From UBA11524 sp034104265 (GTDB lineage: Bacteria > Bacillota > Clostridia > Christensenellales > Aristaeellaceae): a stretch of DNA of 63,160 nucleotides. The stretch spans positions 1-63,160 of the forward strand of contig JAXEEE010000121.1 in the NCBI GenBank assembly GCA_034104265.1, given 5' to 3'. Positions 51,638 to 60,321 of this stretch are shown here, piece by piece. Position numbers and translations under genes: made by a program. Below the pieces are notes generated by a model that did not search any database, was not told where the DNA came from, and was given only the letters and a program-made list of their open reading frames with translations. How positions within the stretch are numbered: the stretch's first letter is position 1; the number at the start of each line of letters is the position of its first letter.

Positions 51638-52555
51638 ATGGCTAAGGATCTTCAGCATCACTCCAACAAGGTTCGCATCGATTCCTCGGACATGATCATC
51701 CGCGGCATCACCTACGTGGTGGTCACGCTGTTCAGCATCTGCTGCATCCTGCCCTTCTGGATGATCATCGCCTCCTCGTTCTCCACGGAGGAAGCCATCC
51801 GCCGCACGGGCTTCACCCTGTGGCCCAGCGACTCCACCCTCTATGCCTACGAGCTGCTGTTCCGCTCCCCTGACCAGATGATCGGCGCCTACATCGTCAC
51901 CATCTGCCTGGCAGTGGTTGGCACCGCGGTGGGCCTGTTCATCATCGCCATGACGGGCTACGCGTTGCAGCGCAGGGACTTCCCCTTCCGCAACGGCATC
52001 ATGTTCTACATCTACTTCACCTCCCTGTTCTCCGCAGGCCTGGTTCCCTTCTATCTGCTGATTGTGCAGACGCTGCACCTGCGCGACTCCTACTGGGCGA
52101 TCCTGCTGCCGCTGCTGATGAGCCCCTGGCTGATCGTGCTGATGAAGAATTTCGTCAAGGCGATCCCCCACGAGATCACCGAGTCCGGCAAGATCGATGG
52201 CGCCGGCGACTTCCGCATCTTCTACGCGCTGATCCTGCCCTCCCTGAAGCCCGCGCTGGCTACCATCGGCCTGTTCCTGGCCCTGGGCTACTGGAACGAG
52301 TGGTACTACTCCTCCCTGTTCCTGACCTCCGAGGTGGCCTACCGTCCCCTGCAGTACCACCTGTACAACGTCATCAACAAGGTTGCCAGCCTGCGCAACT
52401 CCGTTGCCGGCTCCAACGTGGTGCTGACCGACATCCCCAGCGAGACGCTGAAGATGGCCACCGCCGTCATCGCCACCGGCCCCATCATTCTTCTGTACCC
52501 CTTTGTGCAGAAGTACTTCGTCGCCGGCCTGACTGTGGGCGCCGTCAAGGGCTGA
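51638..52555 (+). CDS. CUT1 sugar ABC transporter permease, LplC/YtcP type
   Basis: 305 residues from ATG 51638 (AAGGA ten bases before). Six membrane helices and the EAA-like loop ESGKIDGAGDFRIFYALILP (E in place of the first EA pair) near residue 185. Forms the pore with the preceding permease. The C terminus PFVQKYFVAGLTVGAVKG is the usual YtcP ending. Confidence 0.94.
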   Translation: MAKDLQHHSNKVRIDSSDMIIRGITYVVVTLFSICCILPFWMIIASSFSTEEAIRRTGFTLWPSDSTLYAYELLFRSPDQMIGAYIVTICLAVVGTAVGLFIIAMTGYALQRRDFPFRNGIMFYIYFTSLFSAGLVPFYLLIVQTLHLRDSYWAILLPLLMSPWLIVLMKNFVKAIPHEITESGKIDGAGDFRIFYALILPSLKPALATIGLFLALGYWNEWYYSSLFLTSEVAYRPLQYHLYNVINKVASLRNSVAGSNVVLTDIPSETLKMATAVIATGPIILLYPFVQKYFVAGLTVGAVKG

Positions 52556-52583
52556 TGCATTCCCCTTCCCCATTCCCTGTATC

Positions 52584-52607
52584 GAACGGGCCTGTGCCCG
52601 TTTAGAT
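52584..52607 (+). promoter_or_regulatory. Intercistronic hairpin before the binding-protein gene
   Basis: AACGGGC/GCCCGTT with tetraloop CTGT and only three T behind. Possibly a partial terminator or RNA-stabilising stem that lets the binding protein be made in excess. Confidence 0.5.
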
Positions 52608-52631
52608 AAAATCATAAGGAGGACACCTGTC

Positions 52632-54164
52632 ATGAAGAAACTGGTTGCTTTGCTGGTTGCCTTGATGATGTTCGCCACCATGCTGCCCGTAATGGCCATG
52701 GCTGACAGCGCCATCGACACCTCTGAGCATGTCGTCATCACCTACCTGGTGACCGGCGACCCGCCCACCAACCGCACTGAGGAAGTGCTGGCCAAGATCA
52801 ACGAGAAGCTGACCGAGAAGGTCAACGCCGAGCTGAAGATCCGCTGGATCGAGTGGACCGACTGGACCACCAAGTACAACCTGGCCCTGGCCACCCAGTC
52901 CGGCGACATCGACCTGATCGGCACCGCTACCGACTGGCTGAACGCCTGGCCCAACATCCAGAAGGGCGCCTTCTATCCCCTGTCTGAGGAAATGCTGCAG
53001 ACCTACGCCCCCAACACCTGGGCTCAGGTGCCTCAGGCGAACTGGGATCTGTGCAAGTACAACGGCGAGATCTATCTGATGCCCGAAGACAACTATGCGC
53101 AGTGGACCAACCACGGCTTCATGTACCGTGGCGACTGGGCCCGCGCTGCCGGCCTGGAGAACGGCGTGCATTCCTGGGCCGACCTGGGCGTGTACTTCCA
53201 GTACATCAAGGACAACATGCCTGACGTGATCCCGTGGGACGCCAACGGCAACGGCTCCTCCTATGGCCCCCAGATGGCTGGCGGCTGGCAGACCTCCCAT
53301 ACCCCCAACATCTACATCGAGGGCATCGGCGTGGATCTGTTCTACGGCATGTCCAAGGATGACCCCTACACCCTGAGCCGCTACTATCTGGAAGGCGACG
53401 AGCTGGTGAACTTCGCCACCGAGATGAAGAAGTGGGCCGACGCCGGCTACTGGCGTACCGACGTGCTGAACTACACCGGCGACGTTGCCGCTGAGATGGA
53501 AGAGGGCAAGACCGGCGCCCATCAGCACCACACCCAGACCTGGACCGGCGAGCGCACCACCATGGAAAAGAAGCAGCCCGGCTCTGACCTCGGCTTCTTC
53601 TGGTTCGGCGAGGAAATGAACAACGTCGTCGCCCTGAACATCACCCATGGCGCCATGGCCGTGGCCATGACCTCCAAGAACCCCGAGCGCGCCCTGATGG
53701 TCTATGACCTGATGCGCAACGATCCCGAAATCTATCGCCTGATGCAGTACGGCATCGAGGGTGACATGTACACCCTGGATGAGAACGGCTACCTCGTGCG
53801 TCCCGAAGGCTTCGAGCAGGGCGTTGACGGCGTTGACCTGAACTACTGGTGGGGCCGCAACGACCAGCTGGAGCTGCGCACCGCCGACAAGGACTGGGAA
53901 GCCATCGACGCGCTGTACAGCACCTATGACGGCGTGAAGATCAACTATCCCTACGGCAAGGTCGTGTTCGAGCTGAACAACATCCAGATGTACCTGGACA
54001 ACCTGTCCAACGTGTACAACACCTACATGCCTCGTATCGTGTTCGGCATGATGGATGACCCCGCTGCCTATGTTGCTGAATTCCGTCAGCAGCTGCAGAA
54101 CGCCGGCATCGAGATCTGCATGACCGAGATTCAGAACCAGATCAACGCTGTGTACGGCAACTAA
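52632..54164 (+). CDS. Extracellular solute-binding protein of the CUT1 importer (LplA/YtcQ type)
   Basis: 510 residues. Signal peptide (MKKLVALLVALMMFATML, cleavage near AMADS) with no lipobox Cys, unusual for a Gram-positive binding protein, so attachment to the cell is unclear. Two-lobed family-1 binding fold with many Trp/Tyr residues (WIEWTDWTTKY, LNYWWGRND) for sugar stacking. Delivers an oligosaccharide, probably rhamnogalacturonan- or galactose-derived, to the two permeases. Codon use is strongly biased. AAGGAGG before ATG. Confidence 0.93.
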   Translation: MKKLVALLVALMMFATMLPVMAMADSAIDTSEHVVITYLVTGDPPTNRTEEVLAKINEKLTEKVNAELKIRWIEWTDWTTKYNLALATQSGDIDLIGTATDWLNAWPNIQKGAFYPLSEEMLQTYAPNTWAQVPQANWDLCKYNGEIYLMPEDNYAQWTNHGFMYRGDWARAAGLENGVHSWADLGVYFQYIKDNMPDVIPWDANGNGSSYGPQMAGGWQTSHTPNIYIEGIGVDLFYGMSKDDPYTLSRYYLEGDELVNFATEMKKWADAGYWRTDVLNYTGDVAAEMEEGKTGAHQHHTQTWTGERTTMEKKQPGSDLGFFWFGEEMNNVVALNITHGAMAVAMTSKNPERALMVYDLMRNDPEIYRLMQYGIEGDMYTLDENGYLVRPEGFEQGVDGVDLNYWWGRNDQLELRTADKDWEAIDALYSTYDGVKINYPYGKVVFELNNIQMYLDNLSNVYNTYMPRIVFGMMDDPAAYVAEFRQQLQNAGIEICMTEIQNQINAVYGN

Positions 54165-54201
54165 TGCCAGCCTTCTGGCCTTGCTGAAGCAGTAAGCTGA
54201 C

Positions 54202-54275
54202 GGGAGGGGATGTCCCAAGAGAAACAGGCTTGATCGCAAGACAGGCGTTTCTCTTGAGGGCCTCCCCTCCTCTTT
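54202..54275 (+). terminator. Large terminator hairpin of the importer operon
   Basis: CAAGAGAAAC/GTTTCTCTTG (54216-54225 with 54247-54256) continued outward by GAGGGG/CCCCTC after an internal loop, then TCCTCTTTC. Confidence 0.75.
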
Positions 54276-54375
54276 CATTGCCCGCGGCCTTCAACGTCAG
54301 GGCCTTCCAAACAGGACCCTGACCTTGGACGCCGAACAATATCACCTGTGCGTCACGCACACCATGGAGGACATG

Positions 54376-56682
54376 ATGAGCAGCAAGACTAACCTGAACC
54401 TGGACTGGCGCTTTCACCTGGGAGACGAGCCCGGCGCGGACTATATGGGCTACAACGACAGCGCCTGGCAGCGGGTCTCCCTCCCCCACGACTGGTCAGT
54501 GGCCTATCCCTTTGATCGCCGCAACGCCAGCGGCACCGGCTATCTGCCCGGCGGCACCGGATGGTACCGCAAGCACTTCACCCTGCCTGAGGATATTACA
54601 GGCAAGCGGGTGCGCATTACCTTCGGCGGCGTGTACAAGCACGCCCGGGTGTGGATCAACAGCAACTACCTGGGCATGTGGGCCTACGGCTACACGTCCT
54701 TCACCTTCGACGTGACGGACTTTATCCGCCCCGGGGACAACGTGGTCTGCGTTCGCGTGGAGCACGAGGAGGTTGCGGACTCCCGCTGGTTCACCGGCAG
54801 CGGCATCTATCGGGACGTGACCCTGTCCGTCAGCGACCCCTGCTGCCTGCGCACGGACGGGCTGTTCATCACCACCGATGACGCCACAGAGGAAGTGGCC
54901 CACCTGTCCGTCCAGTATGAGACAGAGGGCGGCGACGGCATTGCCCTGACGGTACTGGACAGCGAGGGCCGCGCCGTGGCCCGGGGCGAAGCCGCCGGAG
55001 CCTGCGGCACGGCTGTACTGACGGTGGAGCATCCGCAGCTGTGGAGCCCGGACTCCCCCACCCTGTACACCATGCGGGCCGAGGTACTCCGTGACGGCCG
55101 CGTGACCGACACCGAGCAGGTGCGCTTCGGCATCCGCACCATTCGCTTCGACGCGGACAAGGGCTTCTTCCTCAACGGCGTGGGCATGAAGTTCAAGGGC
55201 GTGTGCGTTCACCATGACACGGGCGCGCTGGGCGCAGCCTCCCCCAAGGAGGTCTGGCGCCGCCGCCTGCTGAAGTTCAAGGCCGCCGGGTGCAATGCAC
55301 TGCGCACGGCCCACAATCCGCCGGATACCCACCTGCTTGACCTGTGCGACGAGCTGGGCCTGCTGGTGATGGACGAAGCCTTCGACGAGTGGGAGGGCAC
55401 GAAGAACAAGTGGTGGCAGGGCCACAATGTCTATCCGCCCAAGCGCTACGGCTACGCGGAGGACTTCCCCCAGTGGCACAAGGCTGACCTGGAAAGCATG
55501 GTGAAGCGGGATCGCAACCATCCCTGCATCATCCTTTGGTCCATCGGCAATGAGATCGACTACCCCAACGATCCCTACGTGACCCCGCTGTTCCGGGAGG
55601 TGCTGGGTAACAACGACGCCAACAAGCCCCTGGCTGAGCGTCTCTACGACGTGCGCAAGCCTGACGCGGGCCGCCTGGCCACCGTGGCCCGGGAGCTGAC
55701 CGCCATCGTCCATGCCCTGGACACCACCCGCCCGGTCACCAGCGCGCTGTCCTTCCCGGAGCTGTCCACCCGCACCGGCTATGCTGACGAGCTGGATGCT
55801 TCCGGCTACAACTACAAGGAGCAGTTCTACGCCGAGGATCACGTGCGCTTCCCGGGCCGTGTCATCTATGGCAGCGAGAACAGCCATGCTCCCGAGGCCT
55901 GGTACTTTGTCCGGGACAACGAGTACATCTGCGGCCAGTTCCTGTGGACGGGTGTGGACTTCCTGGGCGAGTGCCACGGCTGGCCCATCCGCATTTCCCA
56001 GGCGGGCATGCTGAATCTGGCCGGGTACGAGAAGCCCATGTTCTACCAGCGCAAGGCCCTGTGGACGGATGCGCCCATGGTGCGCATTGCGGTGGGCAGC
56101 GGCGATGGGGAGCATCGGGGCCCGTGGCACGAGCGTTTCCGCTGGGCGGGCGAGCCGGGCGAAGCGATGGTGGTCAGCTGCTATACCAACGCGGCGCAGG
56201 TGGAGCTGTTCCTCAACGGGGAGTCCCTTGGGGTGAAAGCCATCGGCGCCAACGACGGCTGCCGTGCCAGCTGGGAGGTACCCTATCAGCCCGGCGAATT
56301 GCGGGCTGTGGTGGACGGTGCGCAGGATGTGCTGACCAGCACGGATGCGGCGACGTTGCTTCGCCTGGAGGGCGACAGGACGCAACTGCCTGCGGACGGG
56401 CAGGCCATCGCCCAGGTGGAAGTGACGCTGCTGGACGACCTGGGCCGCATTGCCGCCGCCCAGGACGAGGAGATCTTCTATCAGATCGTGGGCGACGCGG
56501 AGATTCTGGGCATTGAAAACGGCTGCCCGGACGATCTGACCCCCTACGCTCAGCGGAACCGCCGCACCCATGACGGACGGGCGATTGTGTACATTCGCGC
56601 GGGCCGCATGGCCGACGAGATCACCCTGCGGGCCTACACCCGCACGGGCCTGCGGGCGGCGTGGACGCTGACGCAGGGCTGA
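54376..56682 (+). CDS. Beta-galactosidase, GH2
   Basis: 768 residues from ATG 54376, five bases after GGAGG; another ATG stands directly before it and the frame is open to 54325. Domains: sugar-binding jelly roll (about 10-150), immunoglobulin-like (160-255), TIM barrel with acid/base Glu393 in SIGNEID and nucleophile Glu501 in YGSEN, then two further beta domains (DUF4982-like). Cytoplasmic. Removes galactose (or a related sugar) from oligosaccharides brought in by the adjoining importer. Confidence 0.92.
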   Translation: MSSKTNLNLDWRFHLGDEPGADYMGYNDSAWQRVSLPHDWSVAYPFDRRNASGTGYLPGGTGWYRKHFTLPEDITGKRVRITFGGVYKHARVWINSNYLGMWAYGYTSFTFDVTDFIRPGDNVVCVRVEHEEVADSRWFTGSGIYRDVTLSVSDPCCLRTDGLFITTDDATEEVAHLSVQYETEGGDGIALTVLDSEGRAVARGEAAGACGTAVLTVEHPQLWSPDSPTLYTMRAEVLRDGRVTDTEQVRFGIRTIRFDADKGFFLNGVGMKFKGVCVHHDTGALGAASPKEVWRRRLLKFKAAGCNALRTAHNPPDTHLLDLCDELGLLVMDEAFDEWEGTKNKWWQGHNVYPPKRYGYAEDFPQWHKADLESMVKRDRNHPCIILWSIGNEIDYPNDPYVTPLFREVLGNNDANKPLAERLYDVRKPDAGRLATVARELTAIVHALDTTRPVTSALSFPELSTRTGYADELDASGYNYKEQFYAEDHVRFPGRVIYGSENSHAPEAWYFVRDNEYICGQFLWTGVDFLGECHGWPIRISQAGMLNLAGYEKPMFYQRKALWTDAPMVRIAVGSGDGEHRGPWHERFRWAGEPGEAMVVSCYTNAAQVELFLNGESLGVKAIGANDGCRASWEVPYQPGELRAVVDGAQDVLTSTDAATLLRLEGDRTQLPADGQAIAQVEVTLLDDLGRIAAAQDEEIFYQIVGDAEILGIENGCPDDLTPYAQRNRRTHDGRAIVYIRAGRMADEITLRAYTRTGLRAAWTLTQG

Positions 56683-56714
56683 CCGGTTCCTGATGGACAA
56701 TCCTGCTGAATAAC

Positions 56715-56766
56715 AAACTGGTGTGGCGACCTCCGGGCTGCGGAGGATGGCCACACCAGTTTTTTA
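56715..56766 (+). terminator. Strong terminator of the GH2 gene
   Basis: AAACTGGTGTGGC/GCCACACCAGTTT (13 bp) with inner CCTCCG/CGGAGG, ending in TTTTTT. Confidence 0.92.
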
Positions 56767-56834
56767 CTGTCGAAGCCGCCCTGCATGTCCCGGTGATTGG
56801 CTTATGCTGCGGAGTCCACGGCTGCGGGCGATTT

Positions 56835-57008
56835 TCATCGGCAGCCGCCGCGCCATGCCGTTGAATCCGTCGGCAGGTCCCGGCAGTTCGCTTTCTTGAT
56901 GAAATAATATCCTTTAAGCTGAGCGTGTCCCCCCTGCTCCATCGTGTATGCCCAGCGATTCACCGCCTGAATATGAGGGGCATGCCCTGCATGCACTTTC
57001 AGTCGCAT
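56835..57008 (-). CDS. Possible small protein of unknown function
   Basis: 57 residues from an ATG preceded by GGAAGCG. The sequence (KVHAGHAPHIQAVNRW, GGHAQLKGYYFIKK) looks protein-like, with aromatic and basic residues and lower codon GC than its surroundings; no family recognised. It may be a fragment of a larger gene or a chance ORF. Confidence 0.35.
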   Translation of the reverse strand: MRLKVHAGHAPHIQAVNRWAYTMEQGGHAQLKGYYFIKKANCRDLPTDSTAWRGGCR

Positions 57009-57020
57009 GACGCTTCCGCT

Positions 57021-57054
57021 TTGCATACTTTACTGCATACGGTATAATTATACA
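57021..57054 (+). promoter_or_regulatory. Promoter of the small membrane protein / WG-repeat genes
   Basis: TTGCAT (57021-57026), 16-bp spacer, TATAAT (57043-57048). The -10 lies in the palindrome GTATAATTATAC, which places a TATAAT on both strands. Confidence 0.6.
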
Positions 57055-57077
57055 CCATTTATTATGGGAGGGATGAT

Positions 57078-57365
57078 ATGGGTATTTTCTTTTTGCTTGT
57101 GGTGGCTGTTGCCTGCATCGTGCTTTGGTATGTGATCGCCAGGAAAATGAGCGAAATGGCAGAGGCCAAGGGGCATGATCGCAGAAGTTACTTTCATTGG
57201 TGCTTCTGGACCGGCATCTGGGGCTTCCTGATCGTCCTTGCCTTGCCGGACCTGACAGTGCGGGAGCAGAACAAGGAGCTGCTCAAGGCGCTGGAGCGCA
57301 TGAACACGAATGCTGCGATGCCCAGCGCTGAACAGAAAAACGGCTGGAATCTTCCGTCGTTGTAA
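57078..57365 (+). CDS. Small membrane protein of unknown function
   Basis: 95 residues, ATG after GGGAGGG. One N-terminal membrane helix (about 3-20), a charged loop (ARKMSEMAEAKGHDRRSY), a second helix (about 42-56) and a polar C-terminal tail. Resembles short membrane proteins found beside zinc-ribbon proteins but no named family is recognised. Followed 22 bases later by the WG-repeat gene and probably co-transcribed. Confidence 0.75.
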   Translation: MGIFFLLVVAVACIVLWYVIARKMSEMAEAKGHDRRSYFHWCFWTGIWGFLIVLALPDLTVREQNKELLKALERMNTNAAMPSAEQKNGWNLPSL

Positions 57366-57387
57366 TGAACACAGAGGAGGTGATAAC

Positions 57388-60094
57388 ATGGCGGGTGATT
57401 TTTCCACACTGTACCGCCTGCAGGGCGATCAGTATGTTGCCGGCTGCCCCGTTGTGGTTCGGGCAGGGGCGCTGCTCAAGCATGAACCGTCCAAGCAGCT
57501 GATCGGGCAGCAAAGCTGGAATCCTTCTCGGCCTAGTCCATCACGGCGGTCGTTGTCCGTCTGATGCTTCACGATGTGCTGGGGCAGACCGTGGGTACCC
57601 TGGAGTACCAGTACCTGGATCTGATGGTGGCGCACCATCAGACCTTCGGCGAGCAATCCGCGATTGTCCTTGACAGAGCGGATGTCCGCAGCTTCAATGT
57701 GATGGTCTCCCATGTGGCCCTGGCAGATGGCAGCATCTGGAGCAACGGAAACGGGGATAAGGGCGCAGTGCCTCCCTCGGCGCAGCCGCTGAACCTGCCT
57801 GAGGAACTGCTCGGGCAATACCGGCGCACGCTGAACGAGCCGCGTCTGACCGGCGTGGTGCAGCCTTTCGGCGACCTGTGGCAGTGCGGCTGCGGATGCT
57901 GGAACATGGCGCAGGAAGAGCAATGCTTCCTCTGCCATTGCTCGCGGACCAGCCAGGAGGAGTATGCCCATGCCGATAAGCTCCAGCCGCTGCTGAATGC
58001 CTATCAGGCTGAGCAGCAGCAGCGGGAGCGGGTCAGCCGCGCAGCCCGGCGTCAGGAGGCCGAACACGCTGAAGCCGCCAAGGCACGCCAGGAGGAAGCG
58101 CTCCGGATTGCCCAGGAGGATCAGGCCCGCAGGAAAAAGCGCCTCCGGCGCAATGCCATCCTGATTGGCGCGGCGGCTGTTGCGCTCGTGGCGGTCATCA
58201 TGGTGTTCAGCAAGGTCATCATTCCCCGGAACCAGTATAACTACGGCATGCAGGCCTACAACGAGGGCAGGTATGCTGAAGCCTGCGATGCCTTCGCCGC
58301 TGCCGGTGATTACAATGGAGCTCACTCGATGTACAGGCGCTCCGCCACCGCGCTTGGCGATCAATACATGGACAACATGCAGTACCGCTATGCTGCCCAG
58401 GCGTACGCCGATGCTGATTCGTCCAGTGCGGAGATTGCCAAGGGCTTCCATCAGGCATCCACGGCGAACTGGCTGGATAACTCGCCCTACATCGATGACA
58501 AAACCATTGATCTGCCGCGAATGTCTATGCCTATCCGGCCGGCAACAAGACCTACAACCTGATTGGCATTGGCGAGAAACGCTGGGCTGCCAATGACGGT
58601 TACACCGATGTGCGTGTGCTGGACGATGGCAAGCTGCTTGTCCTGAAAAAAAGCTCTGACTACGCGCCCTATACCCTCGTGAATACGGAATCGGGTACCG
58701 TCCGCTCCCTCTGGCGGATCTCCGCGGTGTACGGCGGAGACTGCGATGCGCTGCTTGTCAAGAATAGCGACGACCTGTACGGCTGGGTGAATTCTTACGG
58801 CTCCACCGTGATTGAGTGTCAGTATACCAATGCGTATTCCTTCTCCGAGGGCCTCGCGGCGGTGGAAAAGGATGGCCTGTGGGGGTATATTGACGAAACG
58901 GGTGAAACGGTCATTGACTTCCAGTACCCCAAGGCCTCTTCGATGTCCGGCGGATACGCCAGGGTCTACCTGGACAAGCGCTATGTCAAGGTCAACGACC
59001 TGTACCAGGAGGTGCCTGCCGGGTACGGCGTCATTGACGCCCAGGGCAACATCTGCATTGAGCCCCAATGGGATGACGTCGTTTTCGACGGCTATGTCCA
59101 TGAAGGGGTCGTGAAGGTTGTTGTGAAAACAGGTTCATCGTATGGCGACCGGCTTTACGGCCTGATGGGGCTGGACGGTACGGTCAGGCTGGAGCCTGTA
59201 TGGACGGATATGGGCAAATTTTCTGAAGGCCTGCTGTACGTTCACAAGCTGACGAAGAATCATTATCCCTGTGAACGCGCCGGATATGTGGATGCCTCCG
59301 GCAGCATGGTGATCAACCTTGTGGCGATGGGCATCGACGGGGCGTATGATTCCTGTGATGAATTTGAAAACGGTCTGGCCAAGATTACTGCCTGGATCGA
59401 TAAAGGCGGCCGTTTGAGCCGGAATATTCTTGATAACGTGATCGACAGGGACGGCAATCTGCTGCTGGACTGGCAAGACAGATCCATGTACTGGGTGACC
59501 GATGATGTGTTCAAATGGTCTACATACAATGACAGTTCCGTCACCTACTACCGCTATACCGACGGCAAGCTCGTGCAGACAGAGAATCCCCTCACATCGT
59601 CCGCCCAGTCGAAATCCGCCTTCATGAAGCAATGGGCTATTGTGTCTGATTTCTCGGAGGAAGGCATTGCCCGTGTCAGCCTGGGCGCGGAAAAAAGCCC
59701 CTACGTTGATACCCTAATGTACGCAACGGGCCCCTACGGCTTCATTACCAGGGATGAAACCCTCCTGGTGGAGCCTGTCTATGATGACGCAAAGAGCTTC
59801 AGCTGCGGCCTGGCTGCGGTGTGCAAGGATGGCCTGTGGGGCTATCTGAGCACGGACGGCCAGGTAGCCATCACGCTGCAATACACCGATGTGACATCCT
59901 TTGACCAGGGCTGCGCTTTTGTTCAGCAGAATGACAGCTGGAGCCTGATCGACACGGCGGGCGGGATTCTCTACCAGGGGTTCTCCCCTGTGGGAGGGTA
60001 TTCCTTCAACCTTGAGTTCGAGAACGGCCTGGCTGTGGTGGACGTCAAGGGCACGCTGCAGATCATTACCCCTGAGGGAATGCGGGTGTTCTGA
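57388..60094 (+). pseudogene. Zinc-ribbon, membrane-anchored WG-repeat protein with two frameshifts
   Basis: Perfect AGAGGAGGTGATAAC ribosome site before ATG 57388, but the coding sequence is split into three frames: 57388-57564, a middle frame to 58562, and a last frame to 60094. Joined, it would be about 900 residues: an N-terminal beta domain (EYQYLDLMV), a Cys cluster WQCGCGCWN/CFLCHC, a coiled coil, one membrane helix (about AILIGAAAVALVAVIMVF), a short TPR-like part and repeated WG units (GLWGYIDETG, GLWGYLSTDG). Each break (near 57530-57550 and 58505-58520) is mended by adding one base. Outer-face sensor or scaffold in related proteins, function unknown. Confidence 0.75.
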
Positions 60095-60151
60095 CGCCGT
60101 GATCCCCGACCGGTGTGCGTGGGGCGTTCCTGCGTACACCGCCATCCGGCA

Positions 60152-60219
60152 CCTTGCTGCCGTATGCGGCTCGGGCATTGCCAAGGACGCATCCACCCCT
60201 CTGTAACGCCGCAGCAAGG
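60152..60219. repeat. Inverted repeat CCTTGCTGC/GCAGCAAGG
   Basis: Perfect 9-bp arms (60152-60160 and 60211-60219) 50 bases apart, between the WG-repeat gene and the terminator. Significance unknown. Confidence 0.4.
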
Positions 60220-60232
60220 CACATGAACAAGG

Positions 60233-60292
60233 AATCCCCCGGTCGCGGGGCAGGACGCATGACCATGCGTGTTGTCCCGAAACCGGGGGATT
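60233..60292. terminator. Long bidirectional hairpin between WG-repeat gene and ABC exporter
   Basis: AATCCCCCGGT/ACCGGGGGATT (60233-60243 with 60282-60292) enclosing a second stem GCATG/CATGC region. T-rich on both exits (TTCTTT; TTCCTTGTT). Confidence 0.75.
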
Positions 60293-60321
60293 CTTTGACG
60301 CTATCCTGGCGGTTTGTCCCA

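Larger units (their letters stand above)
56683..57077. other. Intergenic region between GH2 and the small membrane protein
   Basis: 395 bases. Holds the GH2 terminator, a possible small minus-strand ORF (56835-57008) and a palindromic promoter region GTATAATTATAC (57041-57052). Otherwise nothing recognised. Confidence 0.6.

Noticed and set aside
52584..52607. Hairpin between permease and binding-protein genes as a full terminator
   Set aside because: Only three T follow and the binding-protein gene has no promoter of its own, so complete termination there is unlikely.
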